Below are positions 39,952 to 49,531 of a DNA stretch of 64,000 bases, in pieces. Source of the stretch: Roseomonas mucosa ATCC BAA-692 (GTDB taxonomy: Bacteria > Pseudomonadota > Alphaproteobacteria > Acetobacterales > Acetobacteraceae); the NCBI RefSeq assembly GCF_000622225.1, contig NZ_JHWD01000009.1:149957-213956 (forward strand), read 5' to 3'. The notes under the pieces were generated by a model. That model made no database searches. It saw only the letters and a list, made by a program, of their open reading frames with translations, and had not been told where the DNA came from. Position numbers and translations under genes: made by a program. Each line of letters begins with the position of its first letter. Position 1 is the first letter of the stretch.

Positions 39952-40955
39952 GCCGACTGCATCTCCGACGGGCGCCGGATCGGCAGCGGCGGGATGCCGC
40001 GCGGCGGCACCGGGCGGAAGCAGGCGGCGCGGTGGCCGGGCTCCACCAGGGTCAGGCGCGGCAGGGCGGCGTCGCAGGCGGCCACGTGGCGGGGGCAGCG
40101 CGGGCCGAAGGGGCAGCCCGGAGGCATGGCCCAGGGCTCCGGCACGGCGCCGGGAATGGCGTTGAGCGGGCGGCGCGGCCCGTCGATCGGCGGCAGGGCG
40201 GCCAGCAGCCCGTCCGCATAGGGATGCAGCGGGGCCTTGAGCAGGCGCTCCGTGGCGGCCTCCTCGATCACCCGCCCGGCATAGAGGACGCAGACGCGCT
40301 CGCAGGTTTCCCCCACCACGCCGAGGTCGTGGCTGATCAGCACCAGCGCCATGCCGGTGTCGCGGCGGATCTCCGCCAGCAGTTCCAGGATCTGCGCCTG
40401 GATGGTGACGTCCAGCGCGGTGGTCGGCTCGTCCGCCACCAGCAGCTCCGGCTGGCCGGCGAGCGCCATGGCGATCATTACGCGCTGGTTCTGCCCGCCC
40501 GACAGCTCGTGCGGATAGGCATCCAGCCGCCGCCGGGCGTCGGGCATGCCGACCCGGTCGAGCAGCCTCTCGGCCTCGGCCCGGGCGGCCTTGCCGGCCA
40601 TGCCGCGATGCAGGGCCAGCACCTCGGTGATCTGCCGGCCGATGCGGTGGACGGGGTTCAGGCTGCTCGCCGGATCCTGGAAGATCATGGCGATGCGGCC
40701 GCCGCGCACCCGGTCCAGCACCGCCGGCGCGGCGCCCAGGATCTCCTGGCCATCGAGCCGCACGCTGCCGGTGACGCGCGCCTTGGGCGGCAGCAGCCCC
40801 AGGGCGGCCAGCCAGGTGACCGACTTGCCACAGCCGGATTCGCCCACCAGGGCCAGGGATTCGCCACGCCCGATGGTGAGGTCCACGCCGCGCAGGGCGG
40901 GCGTGCCGTCGAAGCTGACGGCGAGGTTGCGGATCTCGACCAGGGGTTGCCCCAC
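39948..40955 (-). CDS. Second peptide-type ABC transporter, DppD-like ATPase
   Basis: 335 residues. Walker [20 protein letters not shown]-loop [16 protein letters not shown], signature [15 protein letters not shown] (Gln-Asn rather than Gln-Arg), Walker [14 protein letters not shown]-terminal [15 protein letters not shown]. It starts one base after the binding-protein stop. Confidence 0.94.
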   Translation of the reverse strand: MGQPLVEIRNLAVSFDGTPALRGVDLTIGRGESLALVGESGCGKSVTWLAALGLLPPKARVTGSVRLDGQEILGAAPAVLDRVRGGRIAMIFQDPASSLNPVHRIGRQITEVLALHRGMAGKAARAEAERLLDRVGMPDARRRLDAYPHELSGGQNQRVMIAMALAGQPELLVADEPTTALDVTIQAQILELLAEIRRDTGMALVLISHDLGVVGETCERVCVLYAGRVIEEAATERLLKAPLHPYADGLLAALPPIDGPRRPLNAIPGAVPEPWAMPPGCPFGPRCPRHVAACDAALPRLTLVEPGHRAACFRPVPPRGIPPLPIRRPSEMQSA

Positions 40956-40956
40956 G

Positions 40957-42591
40957 TCAGGCCGTCCAGTTGTTGGCGCGGAACTCCATGGCGAAGGCCG
41001 GGGCGGCCTTCCACCGGATGTCCTTGCGCTTGGCGGTGAAGGTCGCGTTCTGGTGCAGCACCGTATAGGCCGGGTCCTCGCGCTCGGCGATCTCCAGCAG
41101 CCGGCGGAAGACCTGCTTGCGGCGGGGGCGGTCGGTGCTGGTCTCCAGCTCCACGCAGAGCCGGTTCAGCTCCTCGTTGCTGTACTCGCCCACCTGCTGC
41201 TGCTGCCCGTTCGGCCCGTGCTGCGCGACCAGCGAGGAGACGGGGTCGTTGAAGGGCGCGGAGTTGGACCAGTCGCGCACCGCACGGCCCGGGCTGCGCT
41301 CCAGGATCTGGGTCCAGTTCTCCTTCATCTCGATCTGGACGTTCAGGCCCACCTGGCTCCACATCTCCACCAGCACCTGCGCGGTCGGCGTCTGGTTGGT
41401 GTAGTAGTTGTTCAGCAGGCGGTAGGGGATCGGCTCGCCCTTGTAGCCCGCCTCCTTCAGCAGGCGCTTCGCCTCGGCCGGGTCGTATTTCGGCACCGAC
41501 CAGTCGGCGATGAACATGTCGCCGTAATAGTCCCACTGCAGCCCGCGCGGCACCACGGTGCGGCCGCTCCAGAGGCTGTCCACGATCGCCTGGCGGTCGA
41601 TCGCATGGGTGAAGGCGCGGCGGACGCGGGCGTCCCGCAGGGCGGGGAAGTTCTTGTCGAAGACGGTCAGGCGGTGGTTCAGGATGGTGCCGCCCTGCAC
41701 CTCATAGGCCGCGTCGCTCTCGATGCCGGGGATCTGGTCGGGCGGGATGTCGCAGGCGAACTGCACCTCGCCGGAGCGCAGCGCGTTGATGCGGGCGGAG
41801 ACCTCCGGCACCTCCAGGAAGCGGATCCGCTTCAGCGGCGGGCGGCCGCCCCAGTAGGCATCGTGTGCCACCAGGGTCAGCGACTGGTCCGGCTTGAACT
41901 CGGCCACCATGTAGGGGCCGGTGGTGACGGGCTTGCGCGCCCAGTCGAACCAGCTCGGCGCCTCGACATAGGCGCGGCGGGAGATGATCTCGCTGCCGTA
42001 GCGGGCGAGACGGCCTTCCAGCGTCACGTCGGGCGAGGCGTTGTGGAAGCGGACGGTGTACCGGTCCACCACCTCGACACGCTCCAGCGCCGGCCAGGAG
42101 CGGCGCGCGACGGCGGGCACCTCGGCCGGCAGCTCGCGGCCCGCGCGGGTCGGGATGCCTTCGCCCTTCACCGCGATGGTGCGGCCCTGGGCCGTGGCCG
42201 GCGTGTCGCCGAACATGCGCTCGCGGCCGAAGGAGAAGGCCACGTCCTCGGCCGTCATCTCGTCGCCGTTGTGGAAGCGCACGCCGGGGCGCAGCTTCAG
42301 CTCCACAGCGCTGTCGCTCAGCCGCTTCCATTCCGTGGCCAGCAGCGGCACGGCGCGCAGCTCGCCCAGCCAGTCGCGGCCGATCAGCCCTTCCCAGATC
42401 GAGGAGAAGAAGATCCGCTCGCCGACATTGGACTGCTCGCGCAGCACCTCCAGCGTGTTGGAGTTGCTGATCTTCTGGACGGCGATGTCGATGCTGCGGC
42501 GCTGGTCCCCCTGTGCGATGGCGAAGCGCGGCAGGCCGGCCGCGCCGAGGCCGGCGGCCCCGAGCAGCGTGGAGCGGCGGGACAGGATCAT
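40957..42591 (-). CDS. Second peptide-type ABC transporter, substrate-binding protein
   Basis: 544-residue family 5 binding protein with a twin-arginine leader (LSRRSTLLGAAGLGAAG) cleaved near AIAQ. Standard blocks: GVRFHNGDEMTAEDVAFSFG, TTGPYMVAEFKPDQSL, DARVRRAFTHAIDRQAI. The ATG at 42591 overlaps the hydrolase stop as ATGA, so binder and hydrolase are made together. This coupling suggests that the ligand is a substrate or product relative of the hydrolase, for example an organophosphonate or a phosphodiester. That is inference, since the family mostly binds peptides. Confidence 0.9.
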   Translation of the reverse strand: MILSRRSTLLGAAGLGAAGLPRFAIAQGDQRRSIDIAVQKISNSNTLEVLREQSNVGERIFFSSIWEGLIGRDWLGELRAVPLLATEWKRLSDSAVELKLRPGVRFHNGDEMTAEDVAFSFGRERMFGDTPATAQGRTIAVKGEGIPTRAGRELPAEVPAVARRSWPALERVEVVDRYTVRFHNASPDVTLEGRLARYGSEIISRRAYVEAPSWFDWARKPVTTGPYMVAEFKPDQSLTLVAHDAYWGGRPPLKRIRFLEVPEVSARINALRSGEVQFACDIPPDQIPGIESDAAYEVQGGTILNHRLTVFDKNFPALRDARVRRAFTHAIDRQAIVDSLWSGRTVVPRGLQWDYYGDMFIADWSVPKYDPAEAKRLLKEAGYKGEPIPYRLLNNYYTNQTPTAQVLVEMWSQVGLNVQIEMKENWTQILERSPGRAVRDWSNSAPFNDPVSSLVAQHGPNGQQQQVGEYSNEELNRLCVELETSTDRPRRKQVFRRLLEIAEREDPAYTVLHQNATFTAKRKDIRWKAAPAFAMEFRANNWTA

Positions 42592-44120
42592 CGGCTTCTC
42601 TCCTCCAGGCCCTGGGGCGTGGATCGGTAATGCGTCAGGGTGCGTTCGGCATGGCGCATGCGGTGCGACAGGGCGCGCTGCGCGTAATCCGCGACGATGG
42701 CCGCATGGGCCGGATCGTCGGCCAGGTTCACGAACTGGTTCGGGTCCTCCTCCAGGTTGAAGAGGAGGGGCGGGAGTGCCGCGAAATGCACGTATTTCCA
42801 TTGCTCGTCCTGCACCACGCAGAGCGAGCAGTCATCCATGCCGAGGCCCAGCGGCGCCTCGGGATGCGAGTAGTACACGTCGCGGAAATCGTATTCGTAG
42901 AAGAGGTGCTCGCGCCAGTCGGCGGGGCGCCGGCCGTGCAGCAGCGGCAGCAGGGAGCGCCCGTCGCAGGCGCGCGGCACCTCGCCGCCCAGCCAGTCAA
43001 TGATGCTGGGCAGCACATCCACACTCTCGGTGAAGGCGCTCTCGACGCGGCCGGCCTGTTCCGGCGCATCCGGGTCCACCACCACCAGGGGGATGCGGAA
43101 GCTCTCGTCGTGGAAGCCGATCTTGCCGAGCAGGTAGTGGTCGCCGAGCTGCTCGCCATGGTCGGAGGTGAAGATGATCAGCGTGTTCTTCCACTGGTCC
43201 GTGGCGTCGAGATGGGCAAAGACCTCGCCCAGCGCCGCATCGACCTCGGAGATCAGCCCGGCATAGGTGGCGCGCATCTGGCGGATCTCCGACTCGGCCA
43301 TCTCGTTCGCCGCGCCGCCGGCGCCATGGAAGAAGGAGCCCCGCTGCACGCCGTGCAGGTAGAAGTCGAGCAGCGGGTGCTGCGCCGCTTCCTCGCGCCA
43401 GTGCGGCATCCGCACCGGGGCGGGCATCTGCTCCGGCCGGTACATGCGGTTGAAGGGCTCGGGCGCGATGAAGGGCGGATGCGGGCGCCAGTAGCCGAGA
43501 TGCAGGAACCAGGGATTCTCGCCGCGGCCCTTCAGGTAGGTGAGCGCGCGCTCGGTGAAATAGGCGGTGTCGGAAAGCTCGGTCGGGATGCGGCTGGGCC
43601 GGTCGGTGGCGCCGGGCACGTCGTCCATGCCTTCCGGCAGCCAGATGTCCTCGCGGTTCGGCGGCAGGGGATAGCCCTTCTGCGCCAGCCAGCCGAAATA
43701 CCCGTCCATCGAGGGCTCGAAGGCGCCGACGCTGCGGAAGCCTTCCATCAGGTCGCCCAGCAGGGAGAAGCGCGGATCGTTGCGGCTGGTGCCGCGCGGG
43801 TCCGGCGTGGTGGTGGTGTAGCCGATCAGCGCCGGATCGTAGCCCACGCCGCGCAGCGCCTTGCCCAGGTTCATGTGGCGCGCGTCGAGCGGCACGGTGT
43901 TCTGCACCGCGCGGTGGTTCATCAGGTACAGGCCGGTCAGCAGGCTGGCGCGGGCCGGGCCGCAGGGGACGGCGGTGGTCACATGGTTGCGGAAGGTGAC
44001 GCCCTCCCGGCACAGCCGGTCCAGGTTCGGCGTGCGCAGGAAATCGGCACCGAGCACGGGCATGAAATCCGCCCGCCACTGATCCACCACGATGAGGAGG
44101 ACGTTACGCTGAGACGCCAT
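42588..44120 (-). CDS. Phosphonate monoester hydrolase / phosphodiesterase, sulfatase superfamily
   Basis: A 510-residue enzyme. The active-site block is VPCGPARASLLTG with Cys53, expected to be converted to formylglycine. Metal ligands lie in VVDQWRADF (Asp13) and SDHGEQLGDH. The blocks GLYLMNHRAVQNTVPLD, GYTTTTPDP, FRSVGAFEPSMDGYFGW and the C-terminal TLTHYRSTPQGL match, as I recall them, the Rhizobium/Burkholderia phosphonate monoester hydrolases rather than arylsulfatases. Those enzymes split phosphonate monoesters and phosphodiesters. No signal peptide is seen, so it is cytosolic and acts after import. It heads the second ABC operon. No formylglycine-generating enzyme is in the window. 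Confidence 0.9.
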   Translation of the reverse strand: MASQRNVLLIVVDQWRADFMPVLGADFLRTPNLDRLCREGVTFRNHVTTAVPCGPARASLLTGLYLMNHRAVQNTVPLDARHMNLGKALRGVGYDPALIGYTTTTPDPRGTSRNDPRFSLLGDLMEGFRSVGAFEPSMDGYFGWLAQKGYPLPPNREDIWLPEGMDDVPGATDRPSRIPTELSDTAYFTERALTYLKGRGENPWFLHLGYWRPHPPFIAPEPFNRMYRPEQMPAPVRMPHWREEAAQHPLLDFYLHGVQRGSFFHGAGGAANEMAESEIRQMRATYAGLISEVDAALGEVFAHLDATDQWKNTLIIFTSDHGEQLGDHYLLGKIGFHDESFRIPLVVVDPDAPEQAGRVESAFTESVDVLPSIIDWLGGEVPRACDGRSLLPLLHGRRPADWREHLFYEYDFRDVYYSHPEAPLGLGMDDCSLCVVQDEQWKYVHFAALPPLLFNLEEDPNQFVNLADDPAHAAIVADYAQRALSHRMRHAERTLTHYRSTPQGLEERSR

Positions 44121-44221
44121 GAGTCGATCCGAACGTGTTCGGTGGGCGGCTTAGTCGTTCTGCACGTCGCGGGCGTGATGCTTGGGTGACGATCGGATGA
44201 CAATCCGATGGCCGGGTGAAA

Positions 44222-44244
44222 CCTTCCGGCGGAGGCCGGGAAGG
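44222..44244 (-). terminator. Hairpin after the chalcone-isomerase-fold gene
   Basis: Stem CCTTCCGGC with GCCGGGAAGG (one bulged base), followed on the minus strand by TTTCACC. It abuts the stop codon at 44246. The T-tract is short, so efficiency is uncertain. Confidence 0.45.
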
Positions 44245-44245
44245 G

Positions 44246-44815
44246 TCAGCGCTGCCTGAGCAGGCCGGCGCGGACCTCCGGCAGCAGGCTCTGCGGCCCG
44301 ATGAAGGTGGCGAGCACGACGCGCGTGAAGGCCGGGTCGGTGATCCGGCCGATGAAGCGGCCATCGGTGAAGACGTCCATCCCGTCCCGGGTGAAGAGCA
44401 GGGAACCGCTCTCCCCCTTGTGCACCGCCGGAACAGCGTCGAGGAAGCGGGCCACGTCCTGCGGCTGCAGCCGGCAGGGGGCGCGGCAACTGGCGGCCAG
44501 CCCTTCCTCCCAGGACTTGCGGGCATCGGCGGCATCGATGTTCCGGGAGAAGACGAACTGGACGAGCTTCGCCTGGTCCGAGTCCAGGATCTGCGCGGCA
44601 TCGGAGGAAGGCCGTTCCAGATACAGCGCGGCCACGTAGATATGCACATGCAGGATGGAATAGGTGCGGAGCGCGGTCCCGTTCAGCACCAGCCGGTGGC
44701 CGGCGACGGTCCGGGTGTCGGGAAAGGTCACCCCGTCCAGCGTCGCCGCCTCCGCCCGCATCAGGCCCGCACAGAGAAACAGGGCAGGGAGGATCGCCAG
44801 CATTCGTCCAGGCAT
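44246..44815 (-). CDS. Exported chalcone-isomerase-fold protein
   Basis: A 189-residue protein with a signal peptide (MLAILPALFLCAGLMRAEA) and the bacterial chalcone-isomerase-like fold: TLDGVTFPDTRTVAGHRLVLNGTALRTY, VHIYVAALYLERP, KLVQFVFSRNID, then the GRITDPAFTRVVLATFIG end. Bacterial members are periplasmic and have no proven enzymatic role. The ATG at 44815 has GGAG 7 nt upstream. It lies downstream of the RND pump, but the perfect hairpin at 44901-44930 lies between, so it is probably transcribed separately. Confidence 0.85.
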   Translation of the reverse strand: MPGRMLAILPALFLCAGLMRAEAATLDGVTFPDTRTVAGHRLVLNGTALRTYSILHVHIYVAALYLERPSSDAAQILDSDQAKLVQFVFSRNIDAADARKSWEEGLAASCRAPCRLQPQDVARFLDAVPAVHKGESGSLLFTRDGMDVFTDGRFIGRITDPAFTRVVLATFIGPQSLLPEVRAGLLRQR

Positions 44816-44900
44816 TGTCACGCTCCAGTCACAGGGCGTGACATTGCACATCCGGGGCGGCCTCGCGCCAGCCCGCCATCGGGGGGGAGGGCCATCACGA

Positions 44901-44930
44901 TTTCCGGCAGGCCACCCGGCCTGCCGGAAA
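44901..44930. terminator. Terminator of the RND efflux operon
   Basis: Perfect 13-bp stem TTTCCGGCAGGCC/GGCCTGCCGGAAA with a 4-nt loop, 5 bp after the pump stop codon. The AAA/TTT stem ends give short T-runs in both directions. Confidence 0.75.
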
Positions 44931-44934
44931 GGGT

Positions 44935-47900
44935 TCATTCCGCCGGCGCCACGGCACCGGCCGCCCGCCGCGCCTGCCGCCGGGCCATGGCGCTGGCGAC
45001 CACGTAGAAGACGGGGGTGAAGAGCAGGCCGAAGCCGGTCACGCCCAGCATCCCGGCGAAGACCGCGGTGCCCAGGCTCTGCCGGATCTCCGCGCCCGCG
45101 CCCGTCGCCACGGCCAGCGGCAGCACGCCCAGGATGAAGGCCAGCGAGGTCATCAGGATCGGCCGCAGCCGGGTGTGCGCCGCGGCCTCGGCGGCCTGCC
45201 AGCGGCTCATGCCGTCGCGCTCGGCGGCGCGGGCGAATTCCACGATCAGGATGGCATTCTTGGCCGCCAGCCCGACCAGCACCACCAGCCCGACCTGCAC
45301 CAGCACGTTGTTGTCCAGCCCGCGCCAGACCACGCCGAGCAGCGCCGCCAGCACCGACATCGGCGCGATCAGCACCACCGCCAGCGGCAGCAGCCAGCTC
45401 TCGTAGAGGGCGGCCAGCAGCAGGAAGACGAAGACCACGGCCAGCCCGAAGGCGAGCGGCGCGGTGTTGCCCTGGGTCGTCTCCTGCAAGGCGAGTTCCG
45501 TCCATTCGTAGGAGAAGCCGGCGGGCAGCGCCTCCTCCAGCGCCGACTGCATGGCGGCGATGGCCTGGCCGGTGGAAGCGCCGGGCGCGGGCGTGCCCTG
45601 GATCTCCGCCGCCGGATAGAGGTTGTAGCGCGGCACGCGATAGGCGGCGCTGTCGTCCTGGAAGCTCGCCAGCGCGCCGATCGGCACCATCTGCCCGTCG
45701 GCGTTGCGGGTGCGCAGCAGCGCCACGTCGCGCGGCGTGCGGCGCTGCGCCTCCTCGGCCTGGGCGGTGACGCGGTAGGTGCGGCCGAGGATGTTGAAGT
45801 CGTTCACGAAGGCCGAGCCGAGATAGACCGAGAGCGTCTCCGACACCTTGTCCAGCGGCACGCCCAGCATCTCCGCCTTGGTGCGGTCCACCTCGGCCCG
45901 CAGGGTGGGGGTGGCGGTGTTGAAGAGCGAGAAGGCGAAGCCGACCTCCGGCTTCTGCCGCGCCGCCGCCAGCACCGCCTGGGTGGCCTGTTCCAGCGCC
46001 CGCGGCCCGCGCCCGGCCCGGTCCTGCACATAGAGCTTGAAGCCGCCGCCAGTGCCGATGCCAGGCACGGAGGGCGGCGGGATCACCAGCGCCAGGGCCT
46101 CCCGGTCCTGTGCCAGCTTCGCCTGCAACTGGCCGATGAGGGCGCCGTAGCTGACGCCCTCCTTCGCCCGTTCCTCGAAGGATTTCAGGCCGACGAAGAT
46201 CACGCCCGTGTTCGGCGCGTTGGTGAAGGTGGCGCCGTCGAAGCCGGTGAAGGCGATGGCATGTTCCACCCCCGGCACGGACAGCACCGCCTCCGAGGCG
46301 CGGCGGATCACCGCGTCGGTGCGCGACAGGGCGGCGCCGGGCGGAAGCTGGAAGGCGGCGATCAGGTAGCCGCGGTCGAGCGGCGGGATCAGACCGGTGG
46401 GTGTCATCCGCACCATCTGCCCCGTGGCCAGCAGCAGCCCGGCATAGAGCAGCAGCAGGATCACCGGCAGCCGCACCAGCCGCCGCGTCAGCCCGCCATA
46501 GCCCAGGGAGAGCGCGTCGAAGACCCTGTTGAAGCCCTGGAAGAACCAGCGGAAGGGCGCCCCGATCCAGGCGAGGCGCCCACGCGGCGCCTCATGCGCG
46601 TGCGGGCGCAGCAGCAGCGCCGCCAGGGCCGGGGAAAGGGTGAGCGAGACCAGCGCCGAGAGCAGCGTCGCCACCGCGATGGTCACCGCGAACTGGCCGT
46701 AGAAGGCACCGGCGATGCCCGAGATGAAGGCGGTCGGCACGAAGACGGCGCAGAGCACCAGGGCGATGGCGACCAGCGCCATGCCCACCTCGTCCATGGT
46801 GCGGCGGGCGGCGTCGCGCGGCGTGGCGCCCTGCGCCAGGTGCCGCTCCACGTTCTCCACCACCACGATGGCGTCATCCACCACGATGCCGATGGCCAGG
46901 ATCAGCCCGAACATCGACAGCGTGTTCAGCGATAGGCCCAGCGCCGCCATGGCGGCGAAGGTGCCGATGATGGAGACGGGGATCGCCAGAAGCGGGATCA
47001 GCGCCGCCCGCCAGGATTGCAGGAACAGCACCACCACCACGACAACCAGCAGCACCGCCTCGCCGAAGGTGTGCACCACCGCCTCCATCGACTGCTCGAT
47101 GAAGCGCGTGGTGTCGTAGACCACGCCATAGGTGATGCCGGGCGGAAAGGAATGCGACAGCTCCTCCATGGTATGGCGCACCGCCTCGGCGGTTGCCAGC
47201 GCGTTGGAGCCGGGGCGCTGGTAGATCGGGATCGCCGTCGCCACCGCATTATCCAGATAGGCGGAAACGGAATAGTCCTGGCTGCCGAGCTCCACCCGCG
47301 CGATGTCGCGCACCCGCACCGGGGCGCCGCGCGCATTGGTGGCGACCACGATCTCACCGAACTGCTCCGGCGTGGCGAGGCGCCCCAGCGCCTGGATGTT
47401 CAGCTCGAAGCCCACGCCCGTCTCGCCCGTCGGCGGCTTGTTCAGCCCGCCCGCCGCGACCTGGAGGTTGGCGCGGCGCAGCGCCTCCACGACCTCCCCG
47501 GCGGTGAGCCCGCGCGCCGCCACCTTCGCCGGGTCGAGCCAGACGCGCATGGAATAGTCGCGCGCGCCGAAGACCTGCACGTCGCCGATCCCGTCCAGCC
47601 GCGCCAGCCGGTCGCGCACGTTCAGCGTGGCGTAGTTGGAGACGTACTGCTGGTCCCGCGACCCGTCCGGCGAATACATGTGCACGACCATCATCAGGTC
47701 GGGCGAGGCCTTGCGCACCACCAGCCCCAGCCGCCGCACCTCCTCCGGCAGGCGCGGCTCGGCGATGGCGACGCGGTTCTGCACCAGCACCTGCGCCGCA
47801 TCCACGTCGGTGCCCTGGCGGAAGACCACGTTGATGGACAGCTTGCCGTCGCCCGTGGATTGCGAGTTCAGGTAGAGCATCCCCTCCACGCCGTTCACCT

Positions 47901-48108
47901 CCTGCTCGATCGGCGTGGCCACGGTCTCGGCTACCGTGGCGGCGGAGGCGCCGGGATAGTTCGCCGTGATCGTCACGGTGGGAGGCGCGATGTCGGGATA
48001 CTCGCTGATCGGCAGGCGCAGCAGGGCGATGCCGCCGACCAGGGTGATGGCGATGGAGATCACCGCGGCGAAGACCGGCCGGTCGATGAAGAAGCGGGCG
48101 AAGCGCAT
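44935..48108 (-). CDS. RND multidrug efflux pump, inner-membrane transporter (HAE1/AcrB type)
   Basis: Proton-driven exporter that takes drugs or hydrophobic compounds from the periplasm or membrane. 1057 residues, with two repeats of large periplasmic loop plus helices. N-terminal FFIDRPVFAAVISIAI, the proton-relay Asp pair in GIVVDDAIVVVENVERH (TM4) and the relay Lys in VGLAAKNAILIVEFA (TM10) are all present, so it should be functional. It follows the adaptor gene by 27 bp. No outer-membrane channel gene accompanies it, so a TolC-like partner must be encoded elsewhere. A divergent TetR gene and operator-like sites control the operon. Confidence 0.96.
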   Translation of the reverse strand: MRFARFFIDRPVFAAVISIAITLVGGIALLRLPISEYPDIAPPTVTITANYPGASAATVAETVATPIEQEVNGVEGMLYLNSQSTGDGKLSINVVFRQGTDVDAAQVLVQNRVAIAEPRLPEEVRRLGLVVRKASPDLMMVVHMYSPDGSRDQQYVSNYATLNVRDRLARLDGIGDVQVFGARDYSMRVWLDPAKVAARGLTAGEVVEALRRANLQVAAGGLNKPPTGETGVGFELNIQALGRLATPEQFGEIVVATNARGAPVRVRDIARVELGSQDYSVSAYLDNAVATAIPIYQRPGSNALATAEAVRHTMEELSHSFPPGITYGVVYDTTRFIEQSMEAVVHTFGEAVLLVVVVVVLFLQSWRAALIPLLAIPVSIIGTFAAMAALGLSLNTLSMFGLILAIGIVVDDAIVVVENVERHLAQGATPRDAARRTMDEVGMALVAIALVLCAVFVPTAFISGIAGAFYGQFAVTIAVATLLSALVSLTLSPALAALLLRPHAHEAPRGRLAWIGAPFRWFFQGFNRVFDALSLGYGGLTRRLVRLPVILLLLYAGLLLATGQMVRMTPTGLIPPLDRGYLIAAFQLPPGAALSRTDAVIRRASEAVLSVPGVEHAIAFTGFDGATFTNAPNTGVIFVGLKSFEERAKEGVSYGALIGQLQAKLAQDREALALVIPPPSVPGIGTGGGFKLYVQDRAGRGPRALEQATQAVLAAARQKPEVGFAFSLFNTATPTLRAEVDRTKAEMLGVPLDKVSETLSVYLGSAFVNDFNILGRTYRVTAQAEEAQRRTPRDVALLRTRNADGQMVPIGALASFQDDSAAYRVPRYNLYPAAEIQGTPAPGASTGQAIAAMQSALEEALPAGFSYEWTELALQETTQGNTAPLAFGLAVVFVFLLLAALYESWLLPLAVVLIAPMSVLAALLGVVWRGLDNNVLVQVGLVVLVGLAAKNAILIVEFARAAERDGMSRWQAAEAAAHTRLRPILMTSLAFILGVLPLAVATGAGAEIRQSLGTAVFAGMLGVTGFGLLFTPVFYVVASAMARRQARRAAGAVAPAE

Positions 48109-48135
48109 GGCGCGGTTCCTGCGGCGTGGGTGGCG

Positions 48136-49326
48136 CTACCGCGCCTGCGTGAGTTGTGCGCTGGCGGGGCCGATGCGTCCGGCCTCGGCGGTGACGCGGC
48201 TGCCGGGGCGGGCGAGGTGCAGCCCCGCCACCACCACCCGGTCCTGCGGCGCCAGCCCGCTGCGGATCACCCGCAACCCATCCACCAGCGGGCCGAGCGA
48301 AACCGGCTTCGGCACCACCATGCCGTCCTGCGCCACGGTCAGAACCATGCGCTCGGCCTGGTCCGCCGCCACCGCGGCATCGGGCAGCAGCAGGGAGTCG
48401 GAGGCCCCGGTCCGCAGCCGCAGCCGGGCGAAGACGCCGGGCGTCAGGAACAGGTCCGGGTTCGCCAGCACCGCCCGGGCGCGCACCGTGCCGCTGCGCG
48501 GGTCCAGCGCCACGTCGGTGAAGTCCATACGCCCCTGGCGATCCCAGCCTTCCTCGTCGGCGAGGCGGATCTCCACCGGGTTGCCCTGGCCCGCGCGGGC
48601 GGGCTGGTCGCTGGGCCGGGCGCCGCTGCGCGCCAGCCGGGCGAGGCGCAGGTAGTCGGCTTCCGGCGCGTCGAAGACGGCGTAGATCGGGTCGATCTGC
48701 AGGATCGTGGTCAGCAGCGTTTCGCCGGCCTGCACCAGGTTGCCCGCATCCACCCGGCGGTCGGAGATGCGGCCGCCGATCGGGGCGCGGATCTCGCTCC
48801 ATTCCAGGTCGAGCTGCGCCTTGCGGAGCGCGGCCTGGGCGGCGTCGCGCTGCGCCACGGCCTCGGCCAGGGCGGCGCGGCGGGCATCGAGCTGTGCCAT
48901 CGGGGCGATGCGGTTGCTGATCAGCGGCAGTGTGCGGTCCACCTCCTGCTGCGCCAGCACGGCCTGGGCCTGGGCGCGCGCCAGCTCGGCCCGGGCGCTG
49001 TCCACCGCGATCTCGAAGGGCCGCCGGTCGAGGGTGAAGAGCAGGTCGCCCTGCCGCACCACCTGTCCGTCGCGGAAATGCACCGCCTCCACCTGGCCCG
49101 AGATGCGGGCGCGGAGCTGGACGCGGGCGGAGGGTTCCAGCCGGGCGAGATGCTCGTCCCATTCGGTGATCTGCCGCCGCAGCGGCTGGGCCACGGTGAC
49201 GGCGGGCGGGGCGGCGCCCGGCTGCTGTGCCAGTGCGGCTTGCGGGAGGAAGGGGGCCGCCATTGCGAAGGTGAGGAGAAGGGCGGCCAGGGAGCCCTTG
49301 GGGGACTTGCGTTCGGGAGGGTGCAT
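48136..49326 (-). CDS. RND efflux periplasmic adaptor protein (AcrA type)
   Basis: 396-residue membrane-fusion protein linking the pump to the outer-membrane channel. Signal peptide ending near ALAQ, then the lipoyl half-motifs LRARISGQVEAVHFRDGQ and LEWSEIRAPIGGRISDRRVD flanking an alpha-hairpin of about 60 residues, then the beta-barrel and membrane-proximal domains. The ATG at 49326 has AGGAGATA upstream. First gene of the pump operon, under the promoter at 49369-49397. Confidence 0.94.
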   Translation of the reverse strand: MHPPERKSPKGSLAALLLTFAMAAPFLPQAALAQQPGAAPPAVTVAQPLRRQITEWDEHLARLEPSARVQLRARISGQVEAVHFRDGQVVRQGDLLFTLDRRPFEIAVDSARAELARAQAQAVLAQQEVDRTLPLISNRIAPMAQLDARRAALAEAVAQRDAAQAALRKAQLDLEWSEIRAPIGGRISDRRVDAGNLVQAGETLLTTILQIDPIYAVFDAPEADYLRLARLARSGARPSDQPARAGQGNPVEIRLADEEGWDRQGRMDFTDVALDPRSGTVRARAVLANPDLFLTPGVFARLRLRTGASDSLLLPDAAVAADQAERMVLTVAQDGMVVPKPVSLGPLVDGLRVIRSGLAPQDRVVVAGLHLARPGSRVTAEAGRIGPASAQLTQAR

Positions 49327-49352
49327 GACCTATCTCCTGGCCGGGTGATACC

Positions 49353-49384
49353 GACCGGTTCATCCTTATTGATACGGACCGGTC
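49353..49384. promoter_or_regulatory. Tandem TetR-type operators
   Basis: Two near-identical direct repeats, ATACCGACCGGTTCA and ATACGGACCGGTCAG, each contain a GACCGGTY palindrome (49353-49360 and 49377-49384). Their centres are 24 bp apart. They lie between the divergent adaptor and tetR genes. The second palindrome is in the spacer of the predicted pump promoter. Confidence 0.65.
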
Positions 49385-49397
49385 AGTCTCATTACAA
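49369..49397 (-). promoter_or_regulatory. Predicted sigma-70 promoter of the RND operon
   Basis: -35 TTGTAA (49392-49397) and -10 TATCAA (49369-49374) on the minus strand with a 17-bp spacer holding a GACCGGTC palindrome. A bound repressor would block this promoter directly. Confidence 0.55.
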
Positions 49398-49531
49398 GGG
49401 GTCGGGCCCTCCGGAACCGCCGGACGGCACCGGCCCGGACTTGTTGTCGGAGCCCGGCGGCGGAGGCTCGGTTGTTCTCTCTCCACGCCGGCCCGGCCCG
49501 TTCGGGCGCAGAAGGAGGCAGGGAGAGACCC

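Noticed and set aside
42588..44120. Annotation as arylsulfatase
   Set aside because: The active-site motif is CGPAR and the flanking blocks match phosphonate monoester hydrolases, so that call was preferred.
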